Assembly (NCBI GenBank): GCA_002966495.1 | Contig: CP016490.1 | Location: 496,001 to 560,000 of the forward strand | Source: Halomonas sp. GFAJ-1 | Lineage (GTDB): Bacteria; Pseudomonadota; Gammaproteobacteria; Pseudomonadales; Halomonadaceae | Length of the DNA: 64,000 nt | Reading direction: 5' to 3' | In this document: in pieces, positions 43,955 to 52,797 of the stretch | How the letters are laid out: each line of letters begins with the position of its first letter | Numbering within the stretch: the stretch's first letter is position 1 | The notes under the pieces: generated by a model | Told to the model about the DNA's origin: nothing | What the model saw: the letters and a program-made list of their open reading frames with translations, nothing else | Database searches by the model: none | Made by a program: the position numbers and the translations under genes

Positions 43955-44236
43955 TTAGTTTTCCCAGACGATTTCCAGCGGCTCGTCTTTCGCCATGCGC
44001 ACTAAGTGGCTCTCCACCACGCCCTCTAACTGATCGAGGTGCTCCTCCTCCAGCGTCTCAATAGACACCAGCAGCCGTTCAGGCTCGGCATACATTAAGC
44101 AGGTGCCCGCCTCAAAGGTGATCGTGGCTTGCTGCTCGCTTTGCTCAACGTCGAACTTATGCGCCCAGTGTTGGCAGAGACGGCTCATCAACCGCTCGCC
44201 GGAGGGGGTCGCAATTTCAGCACGGGATAAAGGCAT
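43955..44236 (-). CDS. DUF2218 domain-containing protein
   Basis: A cytoplasmic protein of 93 residues. The layout (SRAEIATPSGERLMSRLCQHWAHKF at the start, FEAGTCLMYAEPERLLVSIE in the middle, VVESHLVRMAKDEPLEIVW at the end) matches the DUF2218 family, whose members are about 95 residues and often sit near iron-uptake genes. The function is unknown. Here it lies between dnaJ and dapB with about 90 bases to dapB. Confidence 0.85.
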   Translation of the reverse strand: MPLSRAEIATPSGERLMSRLCQHWAHKFDVEQSEQQATITFEAGTCLMYAEPERLLVSIETLEEEHLDQLEGVVESHLVRMAKDEPLEIVWEN

Positions 44237-44354
44237 CGAAGTCTCTCCATGTAGATAGCGAGTGAGTACCCACTAGCCTAATCCGCGTGGCGATAAGAGC
44301 CAAGCAGACAATGAGCACTTATTACAACGATGCGTTCACTTAGCAACTTCCCAT

Positions 44355-44386
44355 AAAAAACCAGCACCCAATGGGTGCTGGTTTTT
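44355..44386 (-). terminator. Terminator after dnaJ
   Basis: Perfect stem AAAACCAGCACCCA / TGGGTGCTGGTTTTT with a 1-2 base loop and T runs both ways, about 40 bases past the dnaJ stop. Confidence 0.9.
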
Positions 44387-44425
44387 AGCGTCGTTACGCA
44401 AACTGCATAAGATGAAATAAAGTTT

Positions 44426-45577
44426 TTACGGCTTCATCTCTTCAAAGAACTTCTTCACGCTGTCGAAGAAACCGGTCTTCTTCGGCGAGTGGCTATGGCT
44501 GTTGCTGCCATCGAAGCTCTCTTGCAGCTGGCGAAGTAGGTCTTTTTGCTCGTCGTTGAGATTGACGGGCGTTTCCAACACCACTTTGCACAGCAGGTCG
44601 CCGGGGGCGCCGCCGCGTACCGGTTTCACACCTTTGCCACGCAGGCGGAAGAGTTTGCCGGTTTGGGTTTCCGGCGGGATCTTCAGCTTCACGCGGCCAT
44701 CTAGCGTGGGCACTTCAAGCTCGCCACCCAGCGAGGCATCCACAAAGTTGATCGGCACGTCGCACTGCAGGTGCTTACCGTCGCGCTTGAAGATGTGGTG
44801 CGGCTTAATGGCAACCTGAACGTACAGATCACCCGGTGGGCCACCGTTAACGCCGCTTTCGCCTTCGCCATTAAGACGAATACGATCTCCGGTGTCCACG
44901 CCCGGCGGTATCTTCACCGAGAGGGTGCGGGTTTCGCGAACGCGACCTTCGCCGTTACATTTATGGCACGGCACCTTAATGTGCTGGCCACTGCCGTGAC
45001 AGGTTGGGCAGGTTTGCTGAACCGCAAAGAAGCCCTGCTGCATACGTACCTGACCATGACCATGGCAGGTGGGGCAGGTTTCTTTACTGGAGCCTGGCTC
45101 AGCGCCACCACCATCGCAGCGGTCACACTCGATATGGCGCGGCACTCGGATGTCTACCGTGGTACCGGCCACCGCACTCTCTAGATCAAGCTCTAGGTTG
45201 TAGCGTAGGTCGGACCCTCGGGCTGGTGCGTTGGGGCCACGACGACGGCCACCGCCGCCACCAAAGATATCGCCAAACACATCACCGAAGATGTCGCCGA
45301 AGTCACCAGCGCCACCGCCGAAACCACCGCCACCAAAGCCGCCGCCTTGGCCATCCACACCGGCATGACCAAACTGGTCGTAGGCCGCGCGCTTTTCGCC
45401 ATCGCTTAGGATTTCGTACGCTTCAGACACTTCACGGAATTTTTCCGCTGCAGTGTTATCGTCCGGGTTTCGATCGGGGTGGAATTTTTGCGCCAGACGG
45501 CGATAGGCCTTTTTGATCTCTTTCTGATCGGCCCCTTTTTCGACACCCAGGACTTCGTAATAATCGCGTTTGGACAT
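44426..45577 (-). CDS. dnaJ: Chaperone DnaJ
   Basis: Hsp40 co-chaperone of DnaK, 383 residues. J domain with the HPD tripeptide (QKFHPDRNPDD, residues 29-39), a Gly/Phe-rich stretch with many GGGFGGG elements (about 73-112), four zinc-finger repeats (CDRCDGGG, CPTCHGHG, CPTCHGSG, CHKCNGEG at about 147-215) and the C-terminal substrate-binding domain. AGGAGG lies 10 bases upstream of the ATG. It is the last gene of grpE-dnaK-dnaJ. Confidence 0.99.
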   Translation of the reverse strand: MSKRDYYEVLGVEKGADQKEIKKAYRRLAQKFHPDRNPDDNTAAEKFREVSEAYEILSDGEKRAAYDQFGHAGVDGQGGGFGGGGFGGGAGDFGDIFGDVFGDIFGGGGGRRRGPNAPARGSDLRYNLELDLESAVAGTTVDIRVPRHIECDRCDGGGAEPGSSKETCPTCHGHGQVRMQQGFFAVQQTCPTCHGSGQHIKVPCHKCNGEGRVRETRTLSVKIPPGVDTGDRIRLNGEGESGVNGGPPGDLYVQVAIKPHHIFKRDGKHLQCDVPINFVDASLGGELEVPTLDGRVKLKIPPETQTGKLFRLRGKGVKPVRGGAPGDLLCKVVLETPVNLNDEQKDLLRQLQESFDGSNSHSHSPKKTGFFDSVKKFFEEMKP

Positions 45578-45636
45578 GGGTCCTACGCCTCCTGGTTAGC
45601 TACGCACTTAATAGGCGTCTCGGCCGCGGAAACAGC

Positions 45637-45660
45637 AACGCGGGAGTTGCCTCCCGCGTT
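45637..45660 (-). other. dnaK-dnaJ intercistronic hairpin
   Basis: Perfect 10-bp stem AACGCGGGAG / CTCCCGCGTT with a 4-base loop, not followed by a T run. It lies between dnaK and dnaJ and may reduce but not stop transcription, or protect the dnaK mRNA end (inference). Confidence 0.65.
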
Positions 45661-45688
45661 ACCACTTTCCTTGGCAGAAAGAGGTTAA

Positions 45689-47623
45689 TTACTGCTTTTT
45701 CTGATCGTCGTTGACTTCTTCATACTCGGCGTCAACCACATCGTCGTCCTGCTTGGCGTTAGCATTTTCAGCGCCTTCACCCTCAGCCTGCTGGGCTGCT
45801 TCCGCCTGCTCAGCGTACATTTTCTGCGCCAACTGGCCAGAAGCTTCGGTCAAAGCATCCAGTTTCTTCTGGATGTTGTCCTGATCGTCGGTTTTGATCG
45901 CTTCTTCCAGCTCAGTGATAGCGGTTTCGATGGCCTGTTTTTCGTCATCGGTCGCTTTATCGCCCGCTTCCTGTACGGTTTTGCGGGTGGCGTGAATCAT
46001 GCCGTCCGCTTGGTTACGTAGCTGTACCAACGCTTCGAATTTTTTATCTTCGTCAGCGTGGGCTTCAGCATCGCGCACCATCTGCTCGATCTCTTCATCG
46101 GTCAGACCGCTAGAGGCCTTAATGACGATCGACTGCTCTTTATTGGTCGCCTTGTCTTTGGCTGACACGTTCAGAATACCGTTGGCATCCAGGTCAAAGG
46201 CCACTTCAATTTGCGGTACGCCGCGCGGTGCTGGCGGAATGTCGGCGAGATCAAAACGACCCAGCGACTTATTCTGCGACACTTGCTTACGCTCACCCTG
46301 AACGACGTGAATCGTCACAGCCGTTTGGTTGTCATCCGCCGTCGAGAAGGTTTGTGTCTTCTTGGTCGGAATCGTAGTGTTCTTGTCGATGAGCGCAGTC
46401 ATCACGCCGCCCATGGTTTCAATACCCAGGGTCAGCGGGGTAACGTCCAACAGCAATACGTCTTTAACGTCACCGCCCAGTACGCCACCCTGAATCGCAG
46501 CACCTACGGCCACCGCTTCGTCAGCGTTGACGTCTTTGCGCGCTTCTTTACCGAAGAAATCAGCGGCTTTCTTCTGCACCATCGGCATGCGGGTCTGACC
46601 ACCGACCAGAATCACTTCGTCGATTTCAGACGCAGAGAGACCAGCATCTTTCAGCGCCATTTTGCACGGCTCAAGCGAGCGTTGTACCAGCTCTTCAACC
46701 AGTGACTCCAGTTTGGCACGCGTCACCTTCACATTAAGGTGTTTCGGGCCTGTGTTATCCGCCGTGATGTAGGGCAGGTTAACATCCGTTTGCTGGGCGC
46801 TGGAAAGCTCAATTTTGGCTTTCTCGGCGGCTTCTTTCAAACGCTGCATGGCGAGGTTGTCGCCGGACAGATCAATGCCGCTATCTGTCTTGAACTGGTC
46901 AACTAAGTAGTTAATCAGCGCCAGATCGAAATCTTCACCGCCCAAGAAGGTGTCACCGTTAGTGGCTAACACTTCAAACTGGGTTTCGCCATCAACGTCA
47001 GCGACTTCGATGATCGAAATATCAAACGTACCGCCACCCAGGTCGTAGACCGCGATGGTTTTATCACCGCGCGTCTTGTCCATGCCGTAGGCCAGTGCAG
47101 CAGCGGTTGGCTCGTTGATGATGCGCTTAACGTCCAAACCAGCAATACGGCCAGCGTCTTTCGTCGCTTGGCGCTGGCTGTCGTTGAAGTAGGCCGGCAC
47201 GGTGATAACCGCTTCCGTCACTTCTTCGCCCAGGTAATCTTCGGCGGTTTTCTTCATTTTCTTCAGCACTTCCGCGCTTACCTGCGGCGGTGCCATTTTC
47301 TTGCCTTTTACTTCTACCCACGCGTCGCCGTTATCTGCTTCAGCGATTTTGTACGGCACCATTTTGATGTCTTTTTGTACAACGTCGTCTTTGAAGCGAC
47401 GGCCAATCAGGCGCTTGATGGCGTAAAGCGTGTTTTCAGGGTTAGTCACGGCTTGGCGTTTCGCCGCCTGACCTACCAGCGTTTCACCGTCGTCGGTGTA
47501 GGCAATGATGGAAGGCGTGGTACGACCGCCTTCGGCGTTTTCGATTACTTTAGCGCTGTCACCATCAAGCACGGCCACACAAGAGTTGGTGGTGCCCAGG
47601 TCGATACCAATAATGCGTCCCAT
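45689..47623 (-). CDS. dnaK: Chaperone protein DnaK (Hsp70)
   Basis: ATP-dependent Hsp70, 644 residues. ATPase domain with GIDLGTTNSCVAV (residues 4-16), VITVPAYFNDSQRQATKDAG, IAVYDLGGGTFDISI and VILVGGQTRMPMVQ; linker DVKDVLLLDVTPL (about 390); substrate-binding domain; helical lid ending in the acidic DDDVVDAEYEEVNDD tail. It has its own heat-shock promoter at 47711-47738 in addition to read-through from grpE. Confidence 0.99.
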   Translation of the reverse strand: MGRIIGIDLGTTNSCVAVLDGDSAKVIENAEGGRTTPSIIAYTDDGETLVGQAAKRQAVTNPENTLYAIKRLIGRRFKDDVVQKDIKMVPYKIAEADNGDAWVEVKGKKMAPPQVSAEVLKKMKKTAEDYLGEEVTEAVITVPAYFNDSQRQATKDAGRIAGLDVKRIINEPTAAALAYGMDKTRGDKTIAVYDLGGGTFDISIIEVADVDGETQFEVLATNGDTFLGGEDFDLALINYLVDQFKTDSGIDLSGDNLAMQRLKEAAEKAKIELSSAQQTDVNLPYITADNTGPKHLNVKVTRAKLESLVEELVQRSLEPCKMALKDAGLSASEIDEVILVGGQTRMPMVQKKAADFFGKEARKDVNADEAVAVGAAIQGGVLGGDVKDVLLLDVTPLTLGIETMGGVMTALIDKNTTIPTKKTQTFSTADDNQTAVTIHVVQGERKQVSQNKSLGRFDLADIPPAPRGVPQIEVAFDLDANGILNVSAKDKATNKEQSIVIKASSGLTDEEIEQMVRDAEAHADEDKKFEALVQLRNQADGMIHATRKTVQEAGDKATDDEKQAIETAITELEEAIKTDDQDNIQKKLDALTEASGQLAQKMYAEQAEAAQQAEGEGAENANAKQDDDVVDAEYEEVNDDQKKQ

Positions 47624-47710
47624 AGCAAAAACCTCGAATTCGTTTGTTACAAAACTGAAAAGTTCGTTTTTTAAAACAGTGTGCGGGCGTATCCCGCGGG
47701 GTTGACCCTT

Positions 47711-47738
47711 ATCTGGGGGCCGCTAGCAGCATTTCAAG
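47711..47738 (-). promoter_or_regulatory. Sigma-32 heat-shock promoter of dnaK
   Basis: CTTGAA (47738-47733), 14 bases, then CCCCAGAT (47718-47711) on the minus strand. This matches the RpoH consensus CTTGAA-N13/14-CCCCATNT with one mismatch. It is about 90 bases upstream of the dnaK ATG. Confidence 0.87.
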
Positions 47739-47768
47739 GGCTTTTTTGTGCTTAGCGGCAACCTTTTC

Positions 47769-48398
47769 TTACTTAGCTTTTTGGCTAACCACCACCATGG
47801 CCGGACGCACTAAGCGTCCGTTGAGCAGATAACCCTTCTGCATCACGTCCATAACGGTATTTGGCTCAAGCTCGGGATTGGGCACCATGGTCATCGCTTC
47901 ATGCACCTGCGGGTCGAAGGGTTCGCCCTGGGGGTCAATACTCTCAACGCCAAACTTGTTGAGCACGCCCAGCTGCATTGTCAGGGTCATCGAGACACCC
48001 TCACGGTGAACATCCGACGCACCGTCTTGCATGCTTTCGAGCGCTTTTTCGAGGCTGTCCACAACGGGCAGCAATTCTTTGACAAACTTCTCAAGGGCAA
48101 ACTTGCGGGCTTTTTCGGCTTCTTGCTCAGCCCGGCGGCGTACGTTCTGGGCTTCGGCCGCAGCGCGTAGGGCCTGGTCTTTAGCCTCTGCCAAGCTTAA
48201 TTCCAGCTCTTCTACTTGAGCAGCCAGCACGTCAGCTTCTGGGCTGCCTTCTTCACCCTCCAGCGGAACCTCATCGTTAATCAGCCCTTCGAGCTCGTCT
48301 TCAATTAGGCGCTCTTCAGCGGATTGCTCGGTGACTTCCGCTTCTTGCTCACGGCGGGCCAACTCATCATCCATGGGGGTTTGCGGTTCTTTAGCCAT
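47769..48398 (-). CDS. grpE: Nucleotide exchange factor GrpE
   Basis: DnaK nucleotide exchange factor, 209 residues. An acidic N-terminus, a long coiled coil (about 60-115, VEELELSLAEAKDQALRAAAE), and the conserved C-terminal block FDPQVHEAMTMVPNPELEPNTV...QKGYLLNGRLVRPAMVVVS. It is the first gene of the chaperone group and sits behind a sigma-32 promoter. Confidence 0.98.
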   Translation of the reverse strand: MAKEPQTPMDDELARREQEAEVTEQSAEERLIEDELEGLINDEVPLEGEEGSPEADVLAAQVEELELSLAEAKDQALRAAAEAQNVRRRAEQEAEKARKFALEKFVKELLPVVDSLEKALESMQDGASDVHREGVSMTLTMQLGVLNKFGVESIDPQGEPFDPQVHEAMTMVPNPELEPNTVMDVMQKGYLLNGRLVRPAMVVVSQKAK

Positions 48399-48484
48399 GC
48401 CTTGCTCCTAAAAATAAATATGCAGTGGTGCCCAAAAGCGGCACACCAGAGTTAAGTAGGGAGTATTAACCACGTATGCAGCCT

Positions 48485-48512
48485 ATATGGGGGCCATAAA
48501 AGCCATCTCAAG
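48485..48512 (-). promoter_or_regulatory. Sigma-32 heat-shock promoter of grpE
   Basis: CTTGAG (48512-48507), 14 bases, then CCCCATAT (48492-48485) on the minus strand, a near-perfect RpoH promoter. The 5' UTR would be about 80 bases. Confidence 0.9.
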
Positions 48513-48519
48513 AGCAGCA

Positions 48520-48548
48520 TTGAAGTGAGTTATCGACTACTGTATAAA
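48520..48548 (+). promoter_or_regulatory. Sigma-70 promoter of recN
   Basis: TTGAAG (48520-48525), 17 bases, TATAAA (48543-48548). It points away from the grpE promoter; only 7 bases separate the two -35 boxes. Confidence 0.75.
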
Positions 48549-48557
48549 ACAACAATC
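48538..48557 (+). promoter_or_regulatory. LexA (SOS) box upstream of recN
   Basis: TACTGTAT at 48538-48545 is a perfect left half-site; CTGT-N8-ACAA (48540-48555) differs from the CTGT-N8-ACAG consensus by one base. It covers the recN -10 box, as expected for an SOS-repressed gene. recN is a known LexA target in E. coli. Confidence 0.7.
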
Positions 48558-48604
48558 ATTGGATAAGTATCCAGCTTCTGTGCCGCACCGCCTCAGGAGG
48601 CCTT

Positions 48605-50278
48605 ATGCTCACTCAGCTTGCCATCCAGGACTACGCTATTGTTGACCGTCTGGAACTCGATTTAACCCGTGGCATGACCGCCATTACCGGGGAAACCGGG
48701 GCGGGTAAATCGATTCTACTGGGCGCCCTTGGCCTCTGTTTGGGTGAGCGTGCCGATGCTGGCAGCGTGCGCCACGGCTGCGAACGCACCGACCTTTCTG
48801 CCCGTTTTGATATTCAGCACCTGCCTGCCGCCGTGGAGTGGTTAACCGCCCGAGAACTACCCACAGAAGAGTGCTTACTGCGCCGGGTAGTCACCGCCAG
48901 CGGGCGCTCTAAAGCATGGATTAACGGCCATCCCGCCACGATTGCCGATCTAAAATCGCTGGGTGAGCAGCTGATCCAAATTCATGGGCAGCACGCGCAT
49001 CAAGCACTCATGCGTGAAGAGACTCACCTTGCGCTGCTGGATGATTATGCGGGGCTGCGCGAAAGCAGCCAGCAGCTCGCAGACACATTTCGCGAATGGC
49101 GAAGTGCTAGGCGACGGCTGAAAAAGCTCAGCGAAGAAGGCAGCGAAGTGGAAGCCAAGCGCCAGCTGCTGCGCTATCAAGTAGAAGAACTCGACCAGCT
49201 TGGTTTGGCAGAGGGTGAGCTTAAAACGTTAGAAGAAGAGCAGCACACCCTGGCCCACGCGGAAGAGACCCTGCGAGAAACTCAGTTTGCCGCCGACTGT
49301 TGCGCCAGCGACGAAGGGGGTGCGCTCTCTTTGCTGAATCAAGCTTACGCTCATTTAAGCGCCCTTCCGGGGAGCGATAAGGGCACACTCGCCAATACCT
49401 TGGCCATGCTGAGCGATGCCCGCATTCAGGTTGAAGAAGCCTCTAGCGAGCTTAGCCGATTGGCAAGCACCACTGAGCTAGACCCAGAGCGCTTGGCCTG
49501 GGTGGAAGAGCGCATGGGGGATGTTCACCGCATCGCCCGCAAGCATCATGTTGCTCCAGAAGAGATTTGTGCGCTGCACGCCCAGCTGAGCCACGAGGTC
49601 GCCCAGTTAGAAAGTAGCGATAACGACCTGGAGTCGTTAAGCACTTTGGTGGCTGAGTGCCGGGAGCGCTACCGTAGCGATGCCAAAAAACTCAGTGAGG
49701 CACGGCAGAAAGCCGCCGTGCGCCTGGGGAAAGAGGTGCAGCAGCAGCTGGCCTTCCTAGCCATGGGCAAGGCTCGCTTTGAGGTCGATGTTACGCCCCG
49801 TGATACTCCCACCCCGGAAGGGCTGGATCACATTCAGTTCCTGATTAGCGCAAACCCAGGCCAGCCCGCAAGACCCCTTACCAAAGTGGCGTCGGGGGGA
49901 GAGCTTTCGCGTATCAGCCTCGCAATTCAGGTCGTGGCAGCGGCTCACTCTACTATTCCTAGCCTGGTGTTTGATGAGGTGGATGTGGGTATTTCAGGGG
50001 CAACAGCAGAAATTGTCGGCCAACTGCTACGTAAGCTGGGGGAAAATGGCCAAGTGATGACCGTGACCCACCTCCCCCAGGTGGCCGCTCAGGCGCATCA
50101 GCATCTACATATCGAAAAACGCGCCAAGCGGGATACTACGCTGACCCACATGGCGCTGCTAGATGAACGCGGGCGAATTAGTGAGCTGGCTCGCATGCTT
50201 GGGGGCGTGACGCTCTCCGACCAAACACTGGCCCACGCCCGTGAAATGCTCCACGCCAGCCAGCGCCTGCCGCATTAA
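48605..50278 (+). CDS. recN: DNA repair protein RecN
   Basis: SMC-like ATPase for double-strand break repair, 557 residues. Walker A GETGAGKSILLGAL (residues 30-43), a long central coiled coil (about 150-370), the ABC signature KVASGGELSRISLAIQ and Walker B PSLVFDEVDVGISG, and the His-switch MTVTHLPQVAAQAHQH. The ATG at 48605 follows AGGAGG. A sigma-70 promoter with an overlapping LexA box stands upstream, and grpE is divergent. Confidence 0.98.
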   Translation: MLTQLAIQDYAIVDRLELDLTRGMTAITGETGAGKSILLGALGLCLGERADAGSVRHGCERTDLSARFDIQHLPAAVEWLTARELPTEECLLRRVVTASGRSKAWINGHPATIADLKSLGEQLIQIHGQHAHQALMREETHLALLDDYAGLRESSQQLADTFREWRSARRRLKKLSEEGSEVEAKRQLLRYQVEELDQLGLAEGELKTLEEEQHTLAHAEETLRETQFAADCCASDEGGALSLLNQAYAHLSALPGSDKGTLANTLAMLSDARIQVEEASSELSRLASTTELDPERLAWVEERMGDVHRIARKHHVAPEEICALHAQLSHEVAQLESSDNDLESLSTLVAECRERYRSDAKKLSEARQKAAVRLGKEVQQQLAFLAMGKARFEVDVTPRDTPTPEGLDHIQFLISANPGQPARPLTKVASGGELSRISLAIQVVAAAHSTIPSLVFDEVDVGISGATAEIVGQLLRKLGENGQVMTVTHLPQVAAQAHQHLHIEKRAKRDTTLTHMALLDERGRISELARMLGGVTLSDQTLAHAREMLHASQRLPH

Positions 50279-50290
50279 GGGTTAACCACT

Positions 50291-50314
50291 GCAGCGCCAC
50301 CCGCTTGGCGCTGC
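50291..50314. terminator. Hairpin between convergent recN and argP
   Basis: Perfect 9-bp stem GCAGCGCCA / TGGCGCTGC with a 6-base loop in the 42-base gap between the two 3' ends. There is no T run, so its terminator role is only likely from position. Confidence 0.55.
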
Positions 50315-50320
50315 AAGCCC

Positions 50321-51184
50321 TTACAACATCCGACTCGCCTGCTCCATCACTGTGCGCCTCAGTGCTGCAAGCGGTGCGCTTTCTGTTTGCCAAAAGTGCC
50401 AATAGAGCGGTACATCCAGGGTAAAAGCGGGCCCTACGTCCAGCAGCTGACCGCTTTCGAGGTAATCCGCCACCTGTAGTTCCGGTAACATACCGTACCC
50501 TAGGCCATGGAGTGCCATTTTGACGAAGCCCTCAGAAGAGGGTACGCGATGCTGACGACCAGGCGGCGGCAGCCCCTGCGCCTCAAGAAACTGGTGCTGC
50601 AAGCGGTCGTCTCGGTTAAAAATCAAGCAGGGGGCGTCAACCAACCGCCAGGGGTCACACTGCGTGCGATAGCGCTCAATAAAGGCAGGGCTTGCCAGCG
50701 CCCGGTAACGCAAAACACCTAGCGGGCTTACCGCGCCCCCATTAACCGGCTGCGCTTCAGCACAGATACACGCCATCACTTCGCCATTGCGCATCCGGCC
50801 AAGCCCCACCTCTTGGTCTTCAACCACTAAATCAAAATCCATCTGATGACTTAGTGGGCAAGCCGCTATCGCCTGCGCTAACCATGTGGCCATTGAATCC
50901 GCATTGACCGTCAATCGCACCTTAAGCGGCTCCCCCTGCGCTTCGTCTAACAGCCCCAATTCCAGCTGCTTAACCTGCTGCAGGTGGTTATTCAAACGAC
51001 GCCCCAGCGCTGTCGCCACCGACGGCGAGCGCCTTAGCACTACTGGTTGGCCCAGGCGGTGCTCTAGCTGGCGAATTCGCTGACTAACCGCTGATTGGGT
51101 GAGGTGAAGCTTCTGCGCTGCTTTTTCGAACCCACCCGTTTCAATAACCGCACTCAGTGCTTCCAATAGCCGGTAGTCCAACAT
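50321..51184 (-). CDS. argP: LysR-type regulator ArgP (IciA)
   Basis: Transcription regulator of 287 residues that activates the arginine/lysine exporter gene argO in E. coli. N-terminal winged helix with DYRLLEALSAVIETGGFEKAAQKL and TQSAVSQRIRQLEHRLGQPVV (residues 3-50), then the ligand-binding domain; NADSMATWL, FVKMALHGLGYGMLPE and LYWHFW match ArgP closely. The family and the divergent exporter gene support the name. Confidence 0.92.
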   Translation of the reverse strand: MLDYRLLEALSAVIETGGFEKAAQKLHLTQSAVSQRIRQLEHRLGQPVVLRRSPSVATALGRRLNNHLQQVKQLELGLLDEAQGEPLKVRLTVNADSMATWLAQAIAACPLSHQMDFDLVVEDQEVGLGRMRNGEVMACICAEAQPVNGGAVSPLGVLRYRALASPAFIERYRTQCDPWRLVDAPCLIFNRDDRLQHQFLEAQGLPPPGRQHRVPSSEGFVKMALHGLGYGMLPELQVADYLESGQLLDVGPAFTLDVPLYWHFWQTESAPLAALRRTVMEQASRML

Positions 51185-51566
51185 TTCGCCCCCTTAATAG
51201 CATGAAAACTGATGTGAACAGCACATTGCTCAAATTTGCAGCGTAATAAAAAGTGCTTTGCACCATGGCGAGTACGAGACGTCGGCCAAACACGTATTTT
51301 TCGCACAACGGTCAAGCACTAATCACAGCTTTTCACACGCTTACCCACCTACTACCCACCTACTACCCACACACCCATCCACACATTTATCCACAACTAC
51401 ATGCACACGCCTGCTCACTAGGGGCTGGAAAGCGCTGTGCTGCCGACGCTGTAGATAGCCCTTGGCATAAGAAATGCTTATGTAGCATAAATATTATTCG
51501 TTAGATTAATAAACAAGCCCACACTTACTGTAAAAGGCTCATTAATCAGCATTAGAGGCACTTCGC
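51185..51566. promoter_or_regulatory. argP-argO control region with LysR-type palindrome
   Basis: 382 bases without a gene. A perfect inverted repeat CATAAG-AAATG-CTTATG (51466-51482, ATAAG-N5-CTTAT core) fits the T-N11-A form of LysR operators and is a candidate ArgP site about 85-100 bases before argO. TTGGCA (51462-51467) and CATAAA (51486-51491) could be promoter boxes with an 18-base spacer. Two direct 11-base repeats CCCACCTACTA lie at 51344-51365 in a strand-biased C/A-rich stretch. Confidence 0.55.
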
Positions 51567-52178
51567 ATGACACCGTCGCTACTCACGGGCTTTGGCATTT
51601 CCCTGGGTTTAATTGTCGCCATTGGCGCCCAAAACGCCTGGGTGCTTAATAAAAGCATGCGCCGAGAGTACCCCTGGGTCGTAGCTGCCATTTGCGCCAG
51701 TATCGATGCCACCCTGATTACGCTGGGTGTTTATAGCATTGAGTCGCTTCAGCAACGGCTACCCACACTGGTACCGGTCATGACTTGGCTAGGGATAGCG
51801 CTGCTGTGCTGGTTGGGTGGGCAAGCTTTCAGGCGCGCCTGGCAGGGCAGCAGCGGTTTGTTAACCAGCCAACAGCGTGGCGCCCATAGCGGCTGGCAGA
51901 TTGCGGGCCAAGCAGCCGCTATTTCGCTTCTAAATCCGCACGTATACCTTGATACCGTTGTACTTATTGGCAGTGTCGGCGTGCAGCAAGCCAATACAAC
52001 GGCGTTCGTTATTGGGGCGTCGTCTGCTTCGCTACTGTGGTTTTTCTCCCTGGCGGGGTTTGGGCGCTTTCTTGGCCCCAAACTGCAATCTCCTCGCGCA
52101 TGGCGAATCTTTGATACGTTAATTGGCATCATTATGTTGCTAGTGGCGTTTTCACTTGCCCCCACTGCAACCGGCTAA
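51567..52178 (+). CDS. argO: LysE/ArgO family basic amino acid exporter
   Basis: Inner-membrane exporter of 203 residues with six predicted helices. LysE-family signature: TGFGISLGLIVAIGAQNAWVLN near the N-terminus (the GAQN motif), and the LLNPHVYLDTVVLIGSVG block (LNPHxxLD) near residue 125. Exports arginine or lysine in characterised relatives. It is divergent from argP with a candidate operator between them. Confidence 0.93.
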   Translation: MTPSLLTGFGISLGLIVAIGAQNAWVLNKSMRREYPWVVAAICASIDATLITLGVYSIESLQQRLPTLVPVMTWLGIALLCWLGGQAFRRAWQGSSGLLTSQQRGAHSGWQIAGQAAAISLLNPHVYLDTVVLIGSVGVQQANTTAFVIGASSASLLWFFSLAGFGRFLGPKLQSPRAWRIFDTLIGIIMLLVAFSLAPTATG

Positions 52179-52202
52179 AATAGAGATAAAAATGCCCGAT
52201 AT

Positions 52203-52257
52203 AAAAACGCCCCCAAGGCGCAAGTGAAACGTCACTGGCTCCCTGGGGGCGATTTTT
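52203..52257. terminator. Bidirectional terminator between argO and fur
   Basis: Arms CGCCCCCA (52208-52215) and TGGGGGCG (52244-52251), with an inner AGTG/CACT stem, followed by ATTTTTT on the plus strand and by TTTTTAT on the minus strand. It serves both converging genes. Confidence 0.85.
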
Positions 52258-52272
52258 TAGCGCAACTAACGG

Positions 52273-52725
52273 CTATTTTTTATTCCTAGGGCCACTGTCT
52301 TGGCGCGTAATGTCCGACCCGCGAGGGCGCACATACAACACAAGGGCGTGGTCTACTAGCTCGTAGCCGTGCTCTTCCGCTATTTCTTGCTGGCGACGCT
52401 CGATGATGTCATCAAGAAACTCGATGATTTCACCGCTTTCCAGACACACCATGTGATCATGGTGGTCTTCTTGAGTCATCTCGAATACCGCATGGCCACC
52501 GTCAAAATTGTGACGAATCACTAAGCCTGCCGACTCAAACTGAGTCAGCACGCGATAGACGGTTGCCAGACCAACATCCTCGCCCGCATCAATCAGTGTT
52601 TTGTACACTTCTTCTGCGCTAAGGTGGTGTTGGCCCGAAGCATTTTCGAGAATCTGCAGGATCTTGACGCGCGGCAGGGTCACTTTCAGCCCGGCTTTGC
52701 GCAGTTCATGGTTCTGATCGGCCAT
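52273..52725 (-). CDS. fur: Ferric uptake regulator Fur
   Basis: Iron-responsive repressor, 150 residues. N-terminal winged helix (HELRKAGLKVTLPRVKIL, AEEVYKTLIDAGEDVGLATVYRVL) and the metal-binding stretch (FEMTQEDHHDHMVCLESGEIIEF, with HHDH and a single Cys); the usual second CxxC-type zinc site is absent, as in pseudomonad Fur. I chose the ATG at 52725 (MADQNHELRK), the family start; an upstream in-frame ATG at 52803 would run into bamE. Divergent from bamE with a 72-base gap. Confidence 0.97.
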   Translation of the reverse strand: MADQNHELRKAGLKVTLPRVKILQILENASGQHHLSAEEVYKTLIDAGEDVGLATVYRVLTQFESAGLVIRHNFDGGHAVFEMTQEDHHDHMVCLESGEIIEFLDDIIERRQQEIAEEHGYELVDHALVLYVRPRGSDITRQDSGPRNKK

Positions 52726-52797
52726 GGTTGCTCTTCGCAGTAACAGGTTAGGTCGGGTATGATCGACCGAAACCACGATAGTGAAGAACAGGCTCAA

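Noticed and set aside
45004..45516. Open frame of 170 codons rich in His and Arg
   Set aside because: Antisense to the Gly-rich and zinc-finger part of dnaJ; the composition is explained by that.
51387..51395. Perfect DnaA box TTATCCACA in the argP-argO spacer
   Set aside because: A 9-base match is expected by chance in a window this size, another lies inside glmM near 24650, and there is no cluster or AT-rich unwinding region to suggest an origin.
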